Shown: piece by piece, positions 39,461-51,424 of the stretch
Layout: the number at the start of each line of letters is the position of its first letter
Numbering within the stretch: position 1 is the stretch's first letter
Assembly (NCBI GenBank): GCA_034336665.1
Contig: CM067566.1
Coordinates: 30,286,330-30,350,329, forward strand
Reading direction: 5' to 3'
DNA from: Luscinia megarhynchos
Taxonomy: Eukaryota > Chordata > Aves > Passeriformes > Turdidae
DNA length: 64,000 nt
Position numbers and translations under genes: made by a program
The notes under the pieces: generated by a model
The model's database searches: none
Told to the model about the DNA's origin: nothing
Seen by the model: the letters and a program-made list of their open reading frames with translations, nothing else

Positions 39461-39765
39461 TCATAGGATCATAGAACATGCTGGGTTGGAAGGGTCCAAT
39501 GGAAATCATTGAGTTCAGCTCCTGGCTCTGCACAGGAATCACACCATGTTCCTGTCCAAAACACTTCTTGAGCTCTGTCAGGTTTGGTGCTGTGATAACA
39601 TCCCTGGGGAGCCTGTCCCAGTGCCCAGCCACCCTCTGGGTGAAAAACCTTTTCTAGTTTCCAACCTAAACCTTCCCTGACACAGCTTCATGCTGTTTCC
39701 TTGGGTCCTATCACTGGTCACCAAGTGACCTCAGCTGCTGCTCCTGCATCTTCCCCTCTACACCC
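39461..39765 (-). mobile_element. CR1 LINE 3' fragment
   Basis: CR1 3' end in minus orientation. On the plus strand it opens with TCATAGGATCATAGAACATG, the reverse complement of the CR1 terminal repeat, then GGGTTGGAAGGGTCC, CACAGGAATCACACCATG and TGAGCTCTGTCAGGTTTGG. It runs on through CCACCCTCTGGGTGAAAAAC into the end of the ORF2-derived region. Its tail resembles that of the copy at 4.2-4.6 kb, suggesting the same or a sister subfamily. It is 5'-truncated. Confidence 0.93.
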
Positions 39766-42700
39766 CACTGTTTCGAAAAGCAAAGTTTAAGCAAAGACTA
39801 CAGCAAAAACATCCTCTTCCAAGGAAAACAATTAAGTTCTAGGTCTATAATCAGTGGATCTTATAAAGAAAACAGGCAAAACAGAATACTAGCAGAGAAG
39901 TTATGTACTTGTTAATCTTTTCATGATGTCCTTGAGAGGATACAGCTGAAATATGCTGCTCTGTGTTGATTCACTCTTTCAAATATCTGTGGTTTACAGT
40001 ACTGACTTAGACCAGTGGCTCATTCCAAACCACTTTGTTTTCTAAAACATCCCAGCCTAAAGAGGTGGACCATGTCTCAGAGCTCTGCTGTTATGTTCTC
40101 CTTCCCCACCACTTATATCACTAGTGTTATCTCTCTGGAAACATCCAGCTGGGTAGTGTTAGGGGCATGCATATTATTCCAGACAGACAGGGGAACCAGT
40201 AGTAGGTTTAGATTATTCCTTTTATTTGCAGAAGATGTACCACGTCTTGTTTCTTTGGACATAGGTTTTGGAAAATCCAAAGTATAGTCCTTTTGCTTAC
40301 AGTTCCATTTGCTCTGTTTTGAATGAGTGCTAGAGTTCTTTGCAGGGCCATAATCCCAGTACTTTTCCAGGCTGAAGCTCATGATTGATTGCCACTTTTT
40401 CTCAGCTTCTCTGCTCTTTCCTGCTTCATTCACACCGCCAAATCTTTACAGACAAAAAGTTGCTAACAGTAGTCATTGCCCAGCCTGCTTTTGTGTTCTG
40501 AGGAGGAACTTAGGCTTGGCATTGAGAATGGGACCACTATAATTTCTTTTAAAAGTAAAAATTTCCAACAAGTTCTTTAAAGTAGCTGGGTAACTACACC
40601 TTATAAGTCAAATTACTTTTAAACTGAGCCAATGAACTAAGTGTTAACATTGTAATTTTCATTTCTACTTGGGTTTCACTCAATTTTTTTAAATATGTAA
40701 AAGGTTAAGCTAAAATCTGTATATAATCTTATTAAAAAAAGGGTTGTACCATATTTGTTATACAAGCTTTTCATGGATAAAATAACATCTCATTTTTCAT
40801 ATTAAAGTTAAAAGAGCTATGTTTCTTAATCTTAAGAATGCAGATCATGAACCTCAACATTCCTTGATATATGTGATTGTATTTTCAGCAAACAGATTTT
40901 ATTTATCAACAATAATAATAAAAAACCAGCAATAACATCAGATTACATGTCTATATATGGAAGTCAAATGAAAATGTTTCTATATTTATCAAGCTATACT
41001 AAAATTGCATGGAAGTTTTCTTTGAAGATTTTATATATAAAAATTTTAAAACTCAGTTCAGCCTCTAACTCTTACAAAAGGCACCAATGATTTCCACAGC
41101 CAGATCCTACCTTGTCATCCAAACATGTCAGTTTTCATTGGATTGTAATTCATTACAAATTAATGAAAAAAAAAACCCACTGGTAAGTAGTTGATAATGA
41201 GATCCATCCAGGATTTTTTTTACTTAGTCTTTGGATTTTGAATGGCTCCAGCTGGCATGAGGAAGTCCTTCTCTTCAGGGGACAGTGATAGTATCATAAA
41301 ATATTTTCCCTACATTTTATTTGACAACTAAGACAACCTCTTTACTTTCTGGCCCAAAAATATGGGCCGTGAAGTCTGCCTTTGGTGAAGAATATTTACA
41401 ACCCTGTATTGTATTATATCCCATCTGTTAATGCTAAAAAAGAGGCTGATGTAATTCTTGTTTACATCTATGCCATCAGACCAAGAACATTTCCATTTTT
41501 TTAATTATTTGATGTGAAATGGCTATAGCCCTTTGTTAAAACTGAGCAACATTAAAACCATTTCTTCCTGATTCTGCCTTAGAAACTCAAGGAAATCTAT
41601 GGCTGCTATAATAATCTTCTCAGGGAATGAAAATCTAAAAACCGAATCAATGCCAAATATGATTACAAGTATGTCATAAGTCTTACCTATTTATCTAATT
41701 TATAATTAAGTATCCTCTAAAAGCCTTGTTCTGTCATGAATTATTTTTACAGCAAAGTTTCATTGTGGCTTTTGATAGTTTATGACCTTCAAAATACAGT
41801 GAAAGCATCATAAACAATGTGTCATATGCACATATTGAAAATAACTGAGAAAGATCACCTACTTTATCATTCAACCCCTGAGGCATCTAGAAATCACACA
41901 GATTAAAGAAAAAAAGGTGAGACTATGGAAATAAACAGATATCCATCTACAGGAATGCAATTTTTCATAGCAGCCATGAAAAATCAACCCTGCATGGAAA
42001 TTCTGAAGGAATTCTGTGAAATATTTATGTGGGGATTTGTGACTAAGAAAAACAAATTATAAATCTTAGTGCATCACCAAAATTTTTGAATCAGAACCAA
42101 AAGAAAAGCACAGCTCATTTTACAAACCTGTATCAAACCTTCAACTTAGGCAGCAAATATGTTGGGTATTGTCTGCTTGAGGATCACACCAGGAATTTCA
42201 AGACCACACAGAGCTGGATAAAATGCCAAAGATTTTTGGATGAACCAAGCCATAGTGTGTGCCTAGAGAAGTAGGAAGAAATTCAGTGATGTTTGCCAAT
42301 TGCTTGGATAGGAACAGAACTGGGAGATGATGATGCATGCTTAGTTCAGCCTTTTCATTTCTGCAAGGATTCATATGCTGAAACACACAAGTGTTCTGTG
42401 TGGCAGATGAAGAAAGAGATAATTTGCCTGCTACTGGCCTGTGCTCCATCCAAACCATAGAACATGGTTAAAATGTTATTCAAGCTATACCCAAGCAGAT
42501 TAACTGATTTATAAGTAGTTTCTGTAAGTGCTATGTTTTGAACTCATTTGCTTGCCAGTTTGTGGAACAAATATTAGCTAAGCTGAGTACAGGTAAAAGA
42601 ATCTGGTTTAGAAAGTTGTAAACTGTAGTATGATGGCATCAATGCAGCTTTTCATGGGATTATAAAACATTTTTGTCAGTCTTCAAACATGAAGTATCCC

Positions 42701-43112
42701 CTAGTAAAATTTTTGGTTTCTAATTTGATGCCTTCCTGTGAACAACTGTATTTATTCAAGGTGTACTGCTGCTCAAATGAATAACTTGAAAAACTTTTAG
42801 AGGATTTGGAATTTCACTGATTATGAGGACACTAGTACTCCTCCTCTACCTTTTTTACTGGCATTTTGCTTAATTCTTGGTAAAGGTTTGTGAACACTGT
42901 TTTTGTTTTCAGCCAGCCAGTTAAGGGGATCTTTCACAACTCCTAATCTATCCCATTAATAGGCTGCAGAACTTTGAACTTTTACAAAGTTCAAAACCCA
43001 ACAGTATCCATGAGATTCTGAAAAAGGAAACACAAAGTCCTGCACCAGGAGAGGAATAGCCACAAGTGCCAAGACAGGATGGGAACCAACCAACTGCAGA
43101 GCTGTTCTAAAA
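39766..43112. other. Unique non-coding DNA
   Basis: No recognisable gene. A 106-codon minus-strand frame at 40113-40433 is overlapped by a plus-strand frame and has no recognisable domain. A perfect 10-bp inverted repeat lies at 42973-42995 (listed separately). Confidence 0.65.
42973..42995. repeat. Perfect 10-bp inverted repeat
   Basis: TTTGAACTTT and AAAGTTCAAA are separated by three bases (TAC) and could form a hairpin. It lies in unique sequence about 120 bp before a CR1 copy. It is not followed by a T run and is not associated with any gene, so no terminator function is claimed. Confidence 0.8.
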
Positions 43113-43775
43113 GAAGGGCTTGGTCACTGGCAGACAATCTGAGCCTGGCCAGCACTGTGCCCTTGTGGCAAAGCAGTCCAGTGGCATCCTGGGTGGCATT
43201 GGGAAGAGCATCACCAGCTCAGGGTCAAGGGAGGTGATCCTTACCCTCTCCTCTACACTGGTGAGACACATCTGGAGTTCTGGTCCTCTTCTGGGCTTTC
43301 CAGCACAGAAAGGGCATGGATTTGCTGGAATTAAAAAAAAAGGGCCATGAAGAAAATTAAGGGACCTGTCATATGAGGAAAGCCTGAAAGAGCTGGAACT
43401 GTTCAGCTTGGAGAATAAAAGGCTTTGGGGAATTGTAAACTTGTTTATGTGATGGGCATCAATAAAGAAAATAGACTTTTGTCAGTGGTACTCAGAGGGA
43501 AGACAAGGAAAAATGGGCCCAAAGTAGAATACAGGAAATTTTATCTAAACATAAATGAGAAATAAGATGGTTTTTTTTTTTTTTTGGTTGTGGGTACAGC
43601 TGAACACTTGTACAGTTGCCCAGAGAAATTGTGGAGTCTGTATCCTTGGAGGTATTAAAAATGCAATGAGACACAGCCATGAGCAACCCACTGTAGTTAA
43701 TCATCCTTTGAGGATAGTGTTCAGCTAGATGGTCTCCAGAGGTACTTTCCAAGCTCCACTGTGAGGGTGATTCAG
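43113..43775 (+). mobile_element. CR1 LINE fragment, ORF2 end plus 3' tail
   Basis: A 660-bp CR1 copy in plus orientation. The first third still translates as the C-terminal part of CR1 ORF2 (the region after the reverse transcriptase core), with residues such as HCALVAKQSSGIL and REVILTLSSTLV visible from 43150 to 43260. It continues through TGAGGAAAGCCTGAAAGAGC, TTCAGCTTGGAGAA and TTGCCCAGAGAAATTGTGGA to a tail with CTAGATGGTCTCCAGAGGTAC, ending in a degenerate GTGATTC. A run of 15 T at 43571-43585 occupies a site where CR1 normally has a much shorter T run. Frameshifts and stops make it inactive. Confidence 0.92.
43571..43585. repeat. Poly-T tract inside CR1
   Basis: Fifteen T in a row within the CR1 copy, where the family has only a short T stretch before ACTGTGAGGGTGGT-type sequence. 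This is probably slippage expansion after insertion. Confidence 0.9.
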
Positions 43776-46448
43776 GGAAGCAGAGTGACTTTTGGAAGTG
43801 TTGTAAATTAATGCTTTCTGCTGTCTTAAGTAGTTAAGGTTTATGGAATACTTGATTTGAAATCATAGAATGGGCTTTATAAATTAAAATTATTAATTAA
43901 ATTGTTAAAACACCAGAACTATGTCAGATATTCTTAATCACTCAGGAATACCACATAAGCTGATTAATGCCCAATATTAAAAATTGGTTGAAATACTTGG
44001 ATAGTATTTTCTGTATCATTGAGGTCACCTGTTTCTCAGAAACAATTTTTGAAAAAGCATTGCTGGGGAATCTTCATCAGTGAGGGTTAGAAAAAAGAGA
44101 AAGCAGAAACAAAAAAGCAAGATGGATGATTAGACTTGCTAAAAATTTAACAGAAAAAAAAATCAGAAACACACAAATTAAAAAAAAAACATAGTTAGTT
44201 GTCTGTGGAGAGAATGACCAACAGGAACAGTCTGGTTTAGTATGATTTTTGGATGAAAAAATGTTCTCATGCAAATATAAACTTTTGTCTCAACATGCAA
44301 ACTTCTCACCCACGAAACAAACAAAAGAAAAATATTTATGCCTCTCCTTTGTTAGTTGTCTGTTTTCATAAAATTCCAGGAGATATGTTTGAATTCCAGT
44401 ACAGAAATAAAAAAGTTTCAGCGCTGCAGCATTCAAAATCTTTCCCACCTTCATGACTTTTGATTTGCCCTGTAATTCAGGTTTGAGAGAACATATAAAA
44501 TGGGCTTAAAAATAATAAGACTTCTATGCAATCTTTATTTATAAACTTTCATGTAAAGAAAGTTTGAACCAACACCTCTAAGACATGAATATGAGCAAGT
44601 AAAGGCATGATTCCCAGGTCAGAACAGTATGCAAAAAGGAGTTTGAGGGCATATATGCTTATTTACATAATTAGATATGAGTTAAACTGAGATAACTATT
44701 CTGTAGAAACACATACAGAAGAAATGTTTGCTACAGAAAAGCAAAAACCCATGTTGTGTACTCAGTAAGGAGATTGTTATGACAATAATATAATGGAATA
44801 AAAGCTATAATGCTCCATGCACTAACACACAACTATTGCTGTCCTCTTGCTCTTATGGACAACAAAATATCTTAATTCTTCCATAATAAGCTGAAAATAG
44901 TAGAAAAAACTGAAAAAGGTATTGTGTCCACTAAATAAAACACAAGAGGAAGAGATTTTTGCTTCTGATGCTAAGAAACCATTCAGTTTAGGATCTGGAT
45001 CTCACTATAAATCATCTGAGGTAATGAAATAGCATTTTTTAAACATGTTTCATCACTATGCAAGTTACTTATTAGGAGAAGATAAGTTTATTTAAATTTA
45101 CGAGTCCAGATTTAAAGTAAATATTTCTGGATCCTAATGGTACCATTTATTCATATTTTGAAAAAAATAATTTATTACCCACAGTAACTTTTTGTGTGCA
45201 AAAGTATAAATGTGTTCAAAAGGAAAGGTTTATTGTTGGTTGCTGATGCAGTGATTGTGATAGAAGAAACTGTTTGAGACAGGAATACCCTTCTCCAGTA
45301 ATTCCCAGGAAAAATAATGCAAAAAATAAAAAAAAAAAAAGAAGGCAGTATATTTTAGAATTTCCCTGTCCCTTACACTCCATTCCTATTACTGGCCATT
45401 ATCTAAAGCAGAATTACAGATCTGATCCAGCACAGATGTTCTTATGTTATGTTGAAAACAAAAAGGAGATTACCTGTATTTTTTTTCCTATCCTCTCACT
45501 GTCAGACTTCTAACTGAGGGAGTTTACCACAGGGCTTACAGCCAATGCTCTGGATGTAGCAGGCTATAACATTTACTCTGTTTATGCAACCAAACCTTGT
45601 TTAGCCTACACTTCACAAGCTGAATTTTAAATTTCAACAAAGTTAAGAAGACAGTAGACACCATCTAATTAGGAGAGAAGGTTTTTTTAATCATTCATTC
45701 CTGCCAACTCTGTTTCATTCCTTCAACTACAAAATTTCTCCCTCCTGGAGAACTGGAATTCCCCTCAGTTAGAAAGGTACTTTCAAGAATACCAAAAGAA
45801 AAAAAAAATTACTTTCTTTTGAGGTGTGCAGTAGCAAATGCTAAATGTAAAACTATGCATTGTCTAGTACGTGACTGGTTAATGAATTGTGTCCTTATAT
45901 TTTATTAAAGTAACCAAGCAGAAACTTTGGAACTGAATCTTTGCATTTCAAAATATCATAACAAACAGTCTTTGAACTTAGGAGAAACAAGTAATGCTAG
46001 TGGTTTTGTATCCATACCCATGATTGTCTGGGGATATGAGCAAGGCAAGGTTTGGAGGCAAAGGTAACCTTAGAAGATGAACTATGACAGTCAGAGAAAC
46101 ATAAAACAAGGTTTCTTTTCCACAAATAAAAAAGAGAGAGAAGAAAAAAAACAAACACCAACCAAATTGCCATTATTTGGGATATATTACCCAAGATCTA
46201 GTTACCAAGGAAAACCAGGATTTTTTTAATTTCAGCATTTATAAATTAACTCTTCTATTATGAGACTTCCTGTTGAGACAAGGGTGAAGATTTCTAAATG
46301 GAGAAAAAATACATAAAAATATTAAAATTCATGTTTGTGTACTATAACCTTTAGGAAATCTTTTGAGAATTTAAAAAATGTAAGATTTTTTTTTATTATA
46401 GAAGAGTCTTTCTGTGAAGTTTCCTGCCTTAGAAATTACTTATTATAG
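43776..46448. other. Unique non-coding AT-rich DNA
   Basis: No recognisable gene or transposon. A-rich low-complexity tract at about 45321-45340. The rest is AT-rich unique sequence. Confidence 0.65.
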
Positions 46449-46840
46449 GATCTAGGATCACAAGATAAGCCATTTCAAAAGGGAGCTCAGAAGGTTTCTA
46501 ATCCAGCCTCTTGCTTCAAATGGGGTCAGCTATGAGATCAGAATGCTCAGGGCTTTATCCTGCCAGGTCTCAAAAACCTCCAAAAGTGATTGCATAACCT
46601 CTCTGGGCAACTTCTCCATCTGTCTGACTGTGTCATAACAAAACAGGTGTTCCTTATATGCAGTGTGAATCTCGTTTCAGTGTTTACTGTCTCTTGTCCT
46701 CCCACCTTAGAAAACTGTGGAGACTTGATTCCATGCTCTTGATAACCTCCACACACACATGGGCAAGGGCATGCTGCTTTCTGCTAGGTCCCTTCCAAGA
46801 TCTTATTTCCTGCAGGCTGGACAAGCCTTGAGACCAGAGG
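46449..46840 (-). mobile_element. Old CR1 LINE 3' fragment
   Basis: CR1 copy in minus orientation, clearly more diverged than the others. Plus-strand landmarks are CTAATCCAGCCTCTTGCTTC, GGGGTCAGCTATGAGATCAG, CTCAGGGCTTTATCCTGCC, AACCTCTCTGGGCAAC, TCTCTTGTCCTCCCACC and GCAGGCTGGACAAGCC. The terminal repeat at its 3' end (near 46449) is nearly erased, and the 5' end is truncated, so both ends are approximate. It holds 3' untranslated sequence and the end of ORF2, without an open frame. Confidence 0.88.
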
Positions 46841-48704
46841 GGGACTTGCCTTAGATTTTTATGAATCATTGTACCACTGAGAAGTGCTTTTCTTGGAAAA
46901 TTATTTGCTTGCTTACCTATGCTGCCATTCAAAACATAGTCAGAGTATGGGGCAAGATGTCAAAGGCTGTCTAAAATTTAAGAACAACAAATTAGTGAGT
47001 TGTACCACAGTCATTCTTTGGTCTACCAGCTGACAATATGACCTAGTTTCAGCTAAGCCTGACGTTTATTGAATTTGTGTATCTGGCTCTCATGGTCCAA
47101 ATGCTCTTCCAGAGACAATGGATCTGTGTATTCCTGTAATATGTGCTAATGTGGTATAAGAACAACCTGTAACTGTTTCACCACTCACTTTCACAGCTAG
47201 AACTCTTTAACTGGCCCCAGAAAAATGCAAGTCTGTAAATCAGCATACCTCCATCTGATTTACTTATGTTATAGCATGTGAACAGAATTCTGAATGGTGC
47301 ATTGAAGGTTAACGAAGGAATTATTTAAATAAAGGTGGTGGAAAAAAGCATAATGCAACAAATAGTGTCCAAAGGGTACAACTGAACTCTAGTGCTGGCA
47401 CTACAATGCTTCACCTCATTACATGGAGCATGTTTTCAGAAAAGAGTTCTGTCCAGAAGACAAATTAGTTTCTTGCCCCAAAAAGTGAGCTAAAAGGAAA
47501 AATAGACAGGAAAGAGAGAGAAAGAACTTAATGTTGCCCCAACTTTCAGTAGATTCAAAGTCTATTTTTCATCTTGATCACTCTTATTCCCATAAAAGCA
47601 ATTACAATATATTCCATTGCAATTTCATGGCACACTGCCAAGCTCCATCACTTTCATTACAATGGCAAATTGTCAAATACCTAGAAACAGTAATCTGAAA
47701 ACTGAGGAAAGGAGGTGATGATATATTTGTATTTCATTTGTTTAGAAACATGCAAACTGGCTGCATTTTGTCTTTTGGAGTTCAGAAAGCAACTCTAGGA
47801 AAAACAATTCATTTCCACTTTAGAGGCATTATCTGAGTAAGTGACATCATTACTGTGTTATAATTTGAAAAAAAAATCAGAGGGTTCTGTAAGAGTTGTT
47901 CTCACTATTCTTTCCTCTGACCTTTTTATTATTCAGGTTGTGAAAAGTCTTCCTTTCCTAAAGTGCCAAATTAATGGTAACAACTTTGGCACTTTACAGT
48001 ATCCTATGTGTATAGCTGTTCTTGCTAGAGTTCACATCTGTATTATCGCATTAATCACAAAATACAGGTACAACTTTTTGTTCTGAATGCCAAAAGCCCA
48101 AACAGAAACCACAGGAAGTGAATGAGTGGCAAAAATAGATCAATTTTTTAATCTATGTATTTGCTGTTACAAGTACTCACATTGTTGCTTTGGAATTTGT
48201 ATCAGAAGTAGTTTTGAAATTTCAACTAGTATCTGTATTCTAAATTAGAACATAAAATTTTCTACCATCTATCCTACAGATACACTAGTCAATAAGTGGT
48301 CACATTAATTTTGATGTAATATCCATGTCCTGAAGAAATACAAAAATTATAGCACATTCTATAATTTTAAAAATCTATTGTTTAAGAAGAAAAAACTACC
48401 ATTGTTTTTCATTCTGAGGACTGATCTAATTTTCTGAAAACAATTTGTGTTTTCATCAAATGTATCTGTATTCAAATCACAGTCTGTGACTTCTATGCAT
48501 ATTCTATATGAATAGTGTGTATAAAGTTGATAACTGAAGTTTATATAAGCTAGAAGCTGAATCAAATACTTTAAATTACTTTTATTTAGAAAAAGCAAAA
48601 CAGAAGAAAAATACAATCAACTGAATAACCCCCACCCTAAAGACCCCTAACTTCCCAAAAATTACCTTATTTTGTTTTTCTTTTCAAGCTGTTCAAGTTG
48701 CATT
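46841..48704. other. Unique non-coding DNA
   Basis: No recognisable gene or repeat. AT-rich with short chance frames only. Confidence 0.65.
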
Positions 48705-49185
48705 TCAGTGCTCCTCAGCATAGAAAACAGATGGATTTGTTGGACTAAGCCCAGAGGGGGGCCCCAAAGATGATACGAGGGGCTGGAGCATCTCTCCTAT
48801 GAGAACAAGCTGAGGAAGATGGTTTGTTCAGCCTGGAGCAGAAAGGCTTTGAGGAAACCTTACTGTGGCCTTTGGGTGTCTAAGGGGGTCATACAAGTAA
48901 CATAGGAACAAACATTTTAGCAGGGCCTGTTGCAATAGGACAAGGGGCAACAGTTTTAATCTAAGAAAGGATCAGTTCAGATAATGTGTAAGGAAGATTT
49001 TTTACAATGAGAGTGGTAAAACACATTGCCCAGAGAGGTGGAAGATGTCAAGGTCAAGTTGGATGGAGGTCTGAGCAAAGTGATTTAGTGGAAGATGTCC
49101 CCTCTTATCTGGTAGGAGTTGGACTAGAGAACCTTTAAAGTTCCTTTCCAATCCAAACTATTCCATGATCCTACAATTCTATGAT
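48705..49185 (+). mobile_element. CR1 LINE 3' fragment
   Basis: CR1 copy in plus orientation. Landmarks are GATGATACGAGGGGCTGGAG, CATCTCTCCTATGAGAAC, TGTTCAGCCTGGAGCAG, AATAGGACAAGGGGCAAC, TTGCCCAGAGAGGTGGAAG and AGTGGAAGATGTCCC. The tail TTCCTTTCCAATCCAAAC runs into CCATGATCCTACAATTCTATGA. It spans the end of ORF2 and the 3' tail, is 5'-truncated and carries several indels. Confidence 0.93.
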
Positions 49186-51199
49186 TTTTGTCTCTTCCCT
49201 CCCCACTTCCAAAGCTTCCATCTCCCCTCCTGCTACCCCATGCATTGCCCTGCCTTGAGCTGCACTTGAGACATTAATTCCTCCCTTTTTATGTGCTTTC
49301 TCTACTAGCATTCGTCTTATTCCAGTATTAGCCAAGAACATCCCTTAGCATCCTCTGGCTGAGAGCCAGTGCTCCTACCTCATCCTTAATTTCTGCTTTT
49401 GACCCTTTTAAGCAAGAACTTTAGAGACAATAGGCTGGACAGGACCAGAGTAGGATCACTGCATGATCGAGTCTCTCACTCAGTCCCACACCAGTGGAAT
49501 CAAGGAGAGAATCAGAAGATTAAATGCTAGAAAACTTGTGGGTTGAGATAAAACCAACTTGAACCAACTTAACAGTGAAGGCAAAAGCCATACATGCAAG
49601 CAAAGCAAAAGGAATTCATTCTCTGCTTCCCGTGGGCAGGCAGGTGTTGAGCCATCTCCAGGCAAACATCAGTATTGGTGACTTGGGAAGACAGCACCAA
49701 ATGCCATCACTCCTAATGTTCCCCTCCCTCCTTCTTTATTTACTGAGCATGATGCCATATGGTCTGGAGTACCCCTTTGGGCAGTTGGGTTCAGCTTTCC
49801 CAGCTGTGTGTCTTCTCAACTACGCATTCTTCCAAAGCCTGCTTGCCAGTGTGACAGTATGAAAAAGCAGAAAAGCGTGTACGCACTGCTCAGCAATAAA
49901 AGAAAAAGATTTCTACATCATCAGCCCCATGTTCATCACAAATTCAAAATGCAGCCCTATACCAGCCACTGTGAAGAAAATTAACTCTACCCCAGATGTA
50001 ACCACCACAGTGGTGTAAAATGAAATAGAATATAAGGATGCTTTTCAGAAAGCTGCAAAACCAGCAGGAAAACTTGCAACAGTCTGATAATCCTTCCTCT
50101 TACTTGTAAATAGGAACAAACAGAGAAAATGTAGAACATAAAAAGCACTTCACTTTCTAGTCCCTGTTCCATACTATGGATTTTTTCACACTATAATCCA
50201 TGCATATGCAGCATTTACATCTCACTCCAGAACCCCAGAATTGCCAGATGCTGTGCTACAGGTACTACACAGGGAAAACATCTGCACTAAGCAGAAACAC
50301 TGTTTTTCTAATTTTATATTTTTGAATCTATGGGCTGAATGTCACTGGGTTTTATCATTTTTAAAAATAAGTAGCTAGAAATATTTTTAACCAAAGTTAT
50401 TTGGAGCTAGCTAGATTTAACCTGCTGCCTCAGCACAAGCGAAGCATTTATTTAATATCTGTTTAAAGTAACTAATTATTGCCAACAAAACATAAATTAA
50501 GAGAATGTTATTTTCCAGCTGGAACCATAATTACAACTTGTTTTCCTTATAAGTTCTTGATAATCAAATCCGGATTAATAGTACTAACCAATTATTATAC
50601 ACTAAAATATTAATGTATAAAAATATGTGTGTTAATATATAATAAAATACATTTCCATTTGAGATAATGAAAAAATTAATTTGGAAATTATTATGCTTTA
50701 TTGTGTTATTTCATTAAGAATTTATCATAATATGGATATTAAGTATAATATTTTAGTTAATAAATATCTATTTTGTACTGTAAAAAATATCAATTTATAA
50801 GTCCAGGTATCATTTCTTTTAAGAATTCAAGTGATCTCCTTGTTTGGTATCATTTGACTTTTATTCCTGAAAGAAAGGAATATCTGGAATGGGTTTACTA
50901 TGAATGAGAGAATAATATTGTACTCCATGAGTTCATTAGGAGTTCAGATTAAGGTAAAGGACATTATTTTTCAGGGAAATGGTCAATTTCTTAAATGTCT
51001 TGGAGATCGTATTTAGTTTCATAACTCAGTAGAGTCATTCTCCATTAAAATGAGCATCATTTTAATAAAATATTTGAAGGTGAAGAGGAAAGGTGTTTAT
51101 TAAAGTACTGACAAATACACAAAATTCAGTTGTGACAAGTTTTGAAATACTTAAGGGCTTGAATCTCCCACTCAAGTGAAATTCCATGTTGCAAAAAGA
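49186..51199. other. Unique non-coding DNA with AT-rich block
   Basis: No recognisable gene. The first 200 bases are C-rich and then return to average. An AT-rich low-complexity block spans about 50565-50800. Open frames at 49480-49862 overlap on opposite strands and have no recognisable product. Confidence 0.6.
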
Positions 51200-51424
51200 A
51201 CCTTGGAAGTCCTGTTGGACATGATGAATTTGAGCCAGCAATGTGCCCTTATGGCAAAGCAGGGCAACTGCCTCCCAGAGGTGTCCCTAGGAGGACCATT
51301 ACCACCAGGCAGAGGGATGTGATTCTTCCCCTCCACCCAGCATTGAGGAGGCACATCTGGAGGCCCATTCTGGGTTCCACATGAAAGAAAGTCACAAATT
51401 CACCAGAAAAGCCTTGAAGACTAA
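51200..51424 (+). mobile_element. Internal CR1 LINE fragment lacking the 3' tail
   Basis: Plus-strand CR1 ORF2-derived sequence with landmarks GGACATGATGAATTTGAGCC, AGCAATGTGCCCTTATGGC, GTGATTCTTCCCCTCCACCC and GGAGGCACATCTGGAGG, then a decaying match to ACCAGAAAAGCCTTGAAGA. These correspond to the C-terminal part of ORF2, colinear with the copy beginning at 43113. The match stops before the 3' untranslated tail, so the copy lacks both ends. That is unusual, because CR1 inserts by reverse transcription from its 3' end. A later deletion, or internal divergence beyond recognition, would explain it. Confidence 0.8.

Noticed and set aside
40113..40433. 106-codon minus-strand open frame
   Set aside because: Overlapped by a plus-strand frame and with no recognisable family. 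Treated as chance in locally balanced composition.
42973..42995. Hairpin as a transcription terminator
   Set aside because: The window is vertebrate-like DNA with no upstream gene and no T run after the stem.
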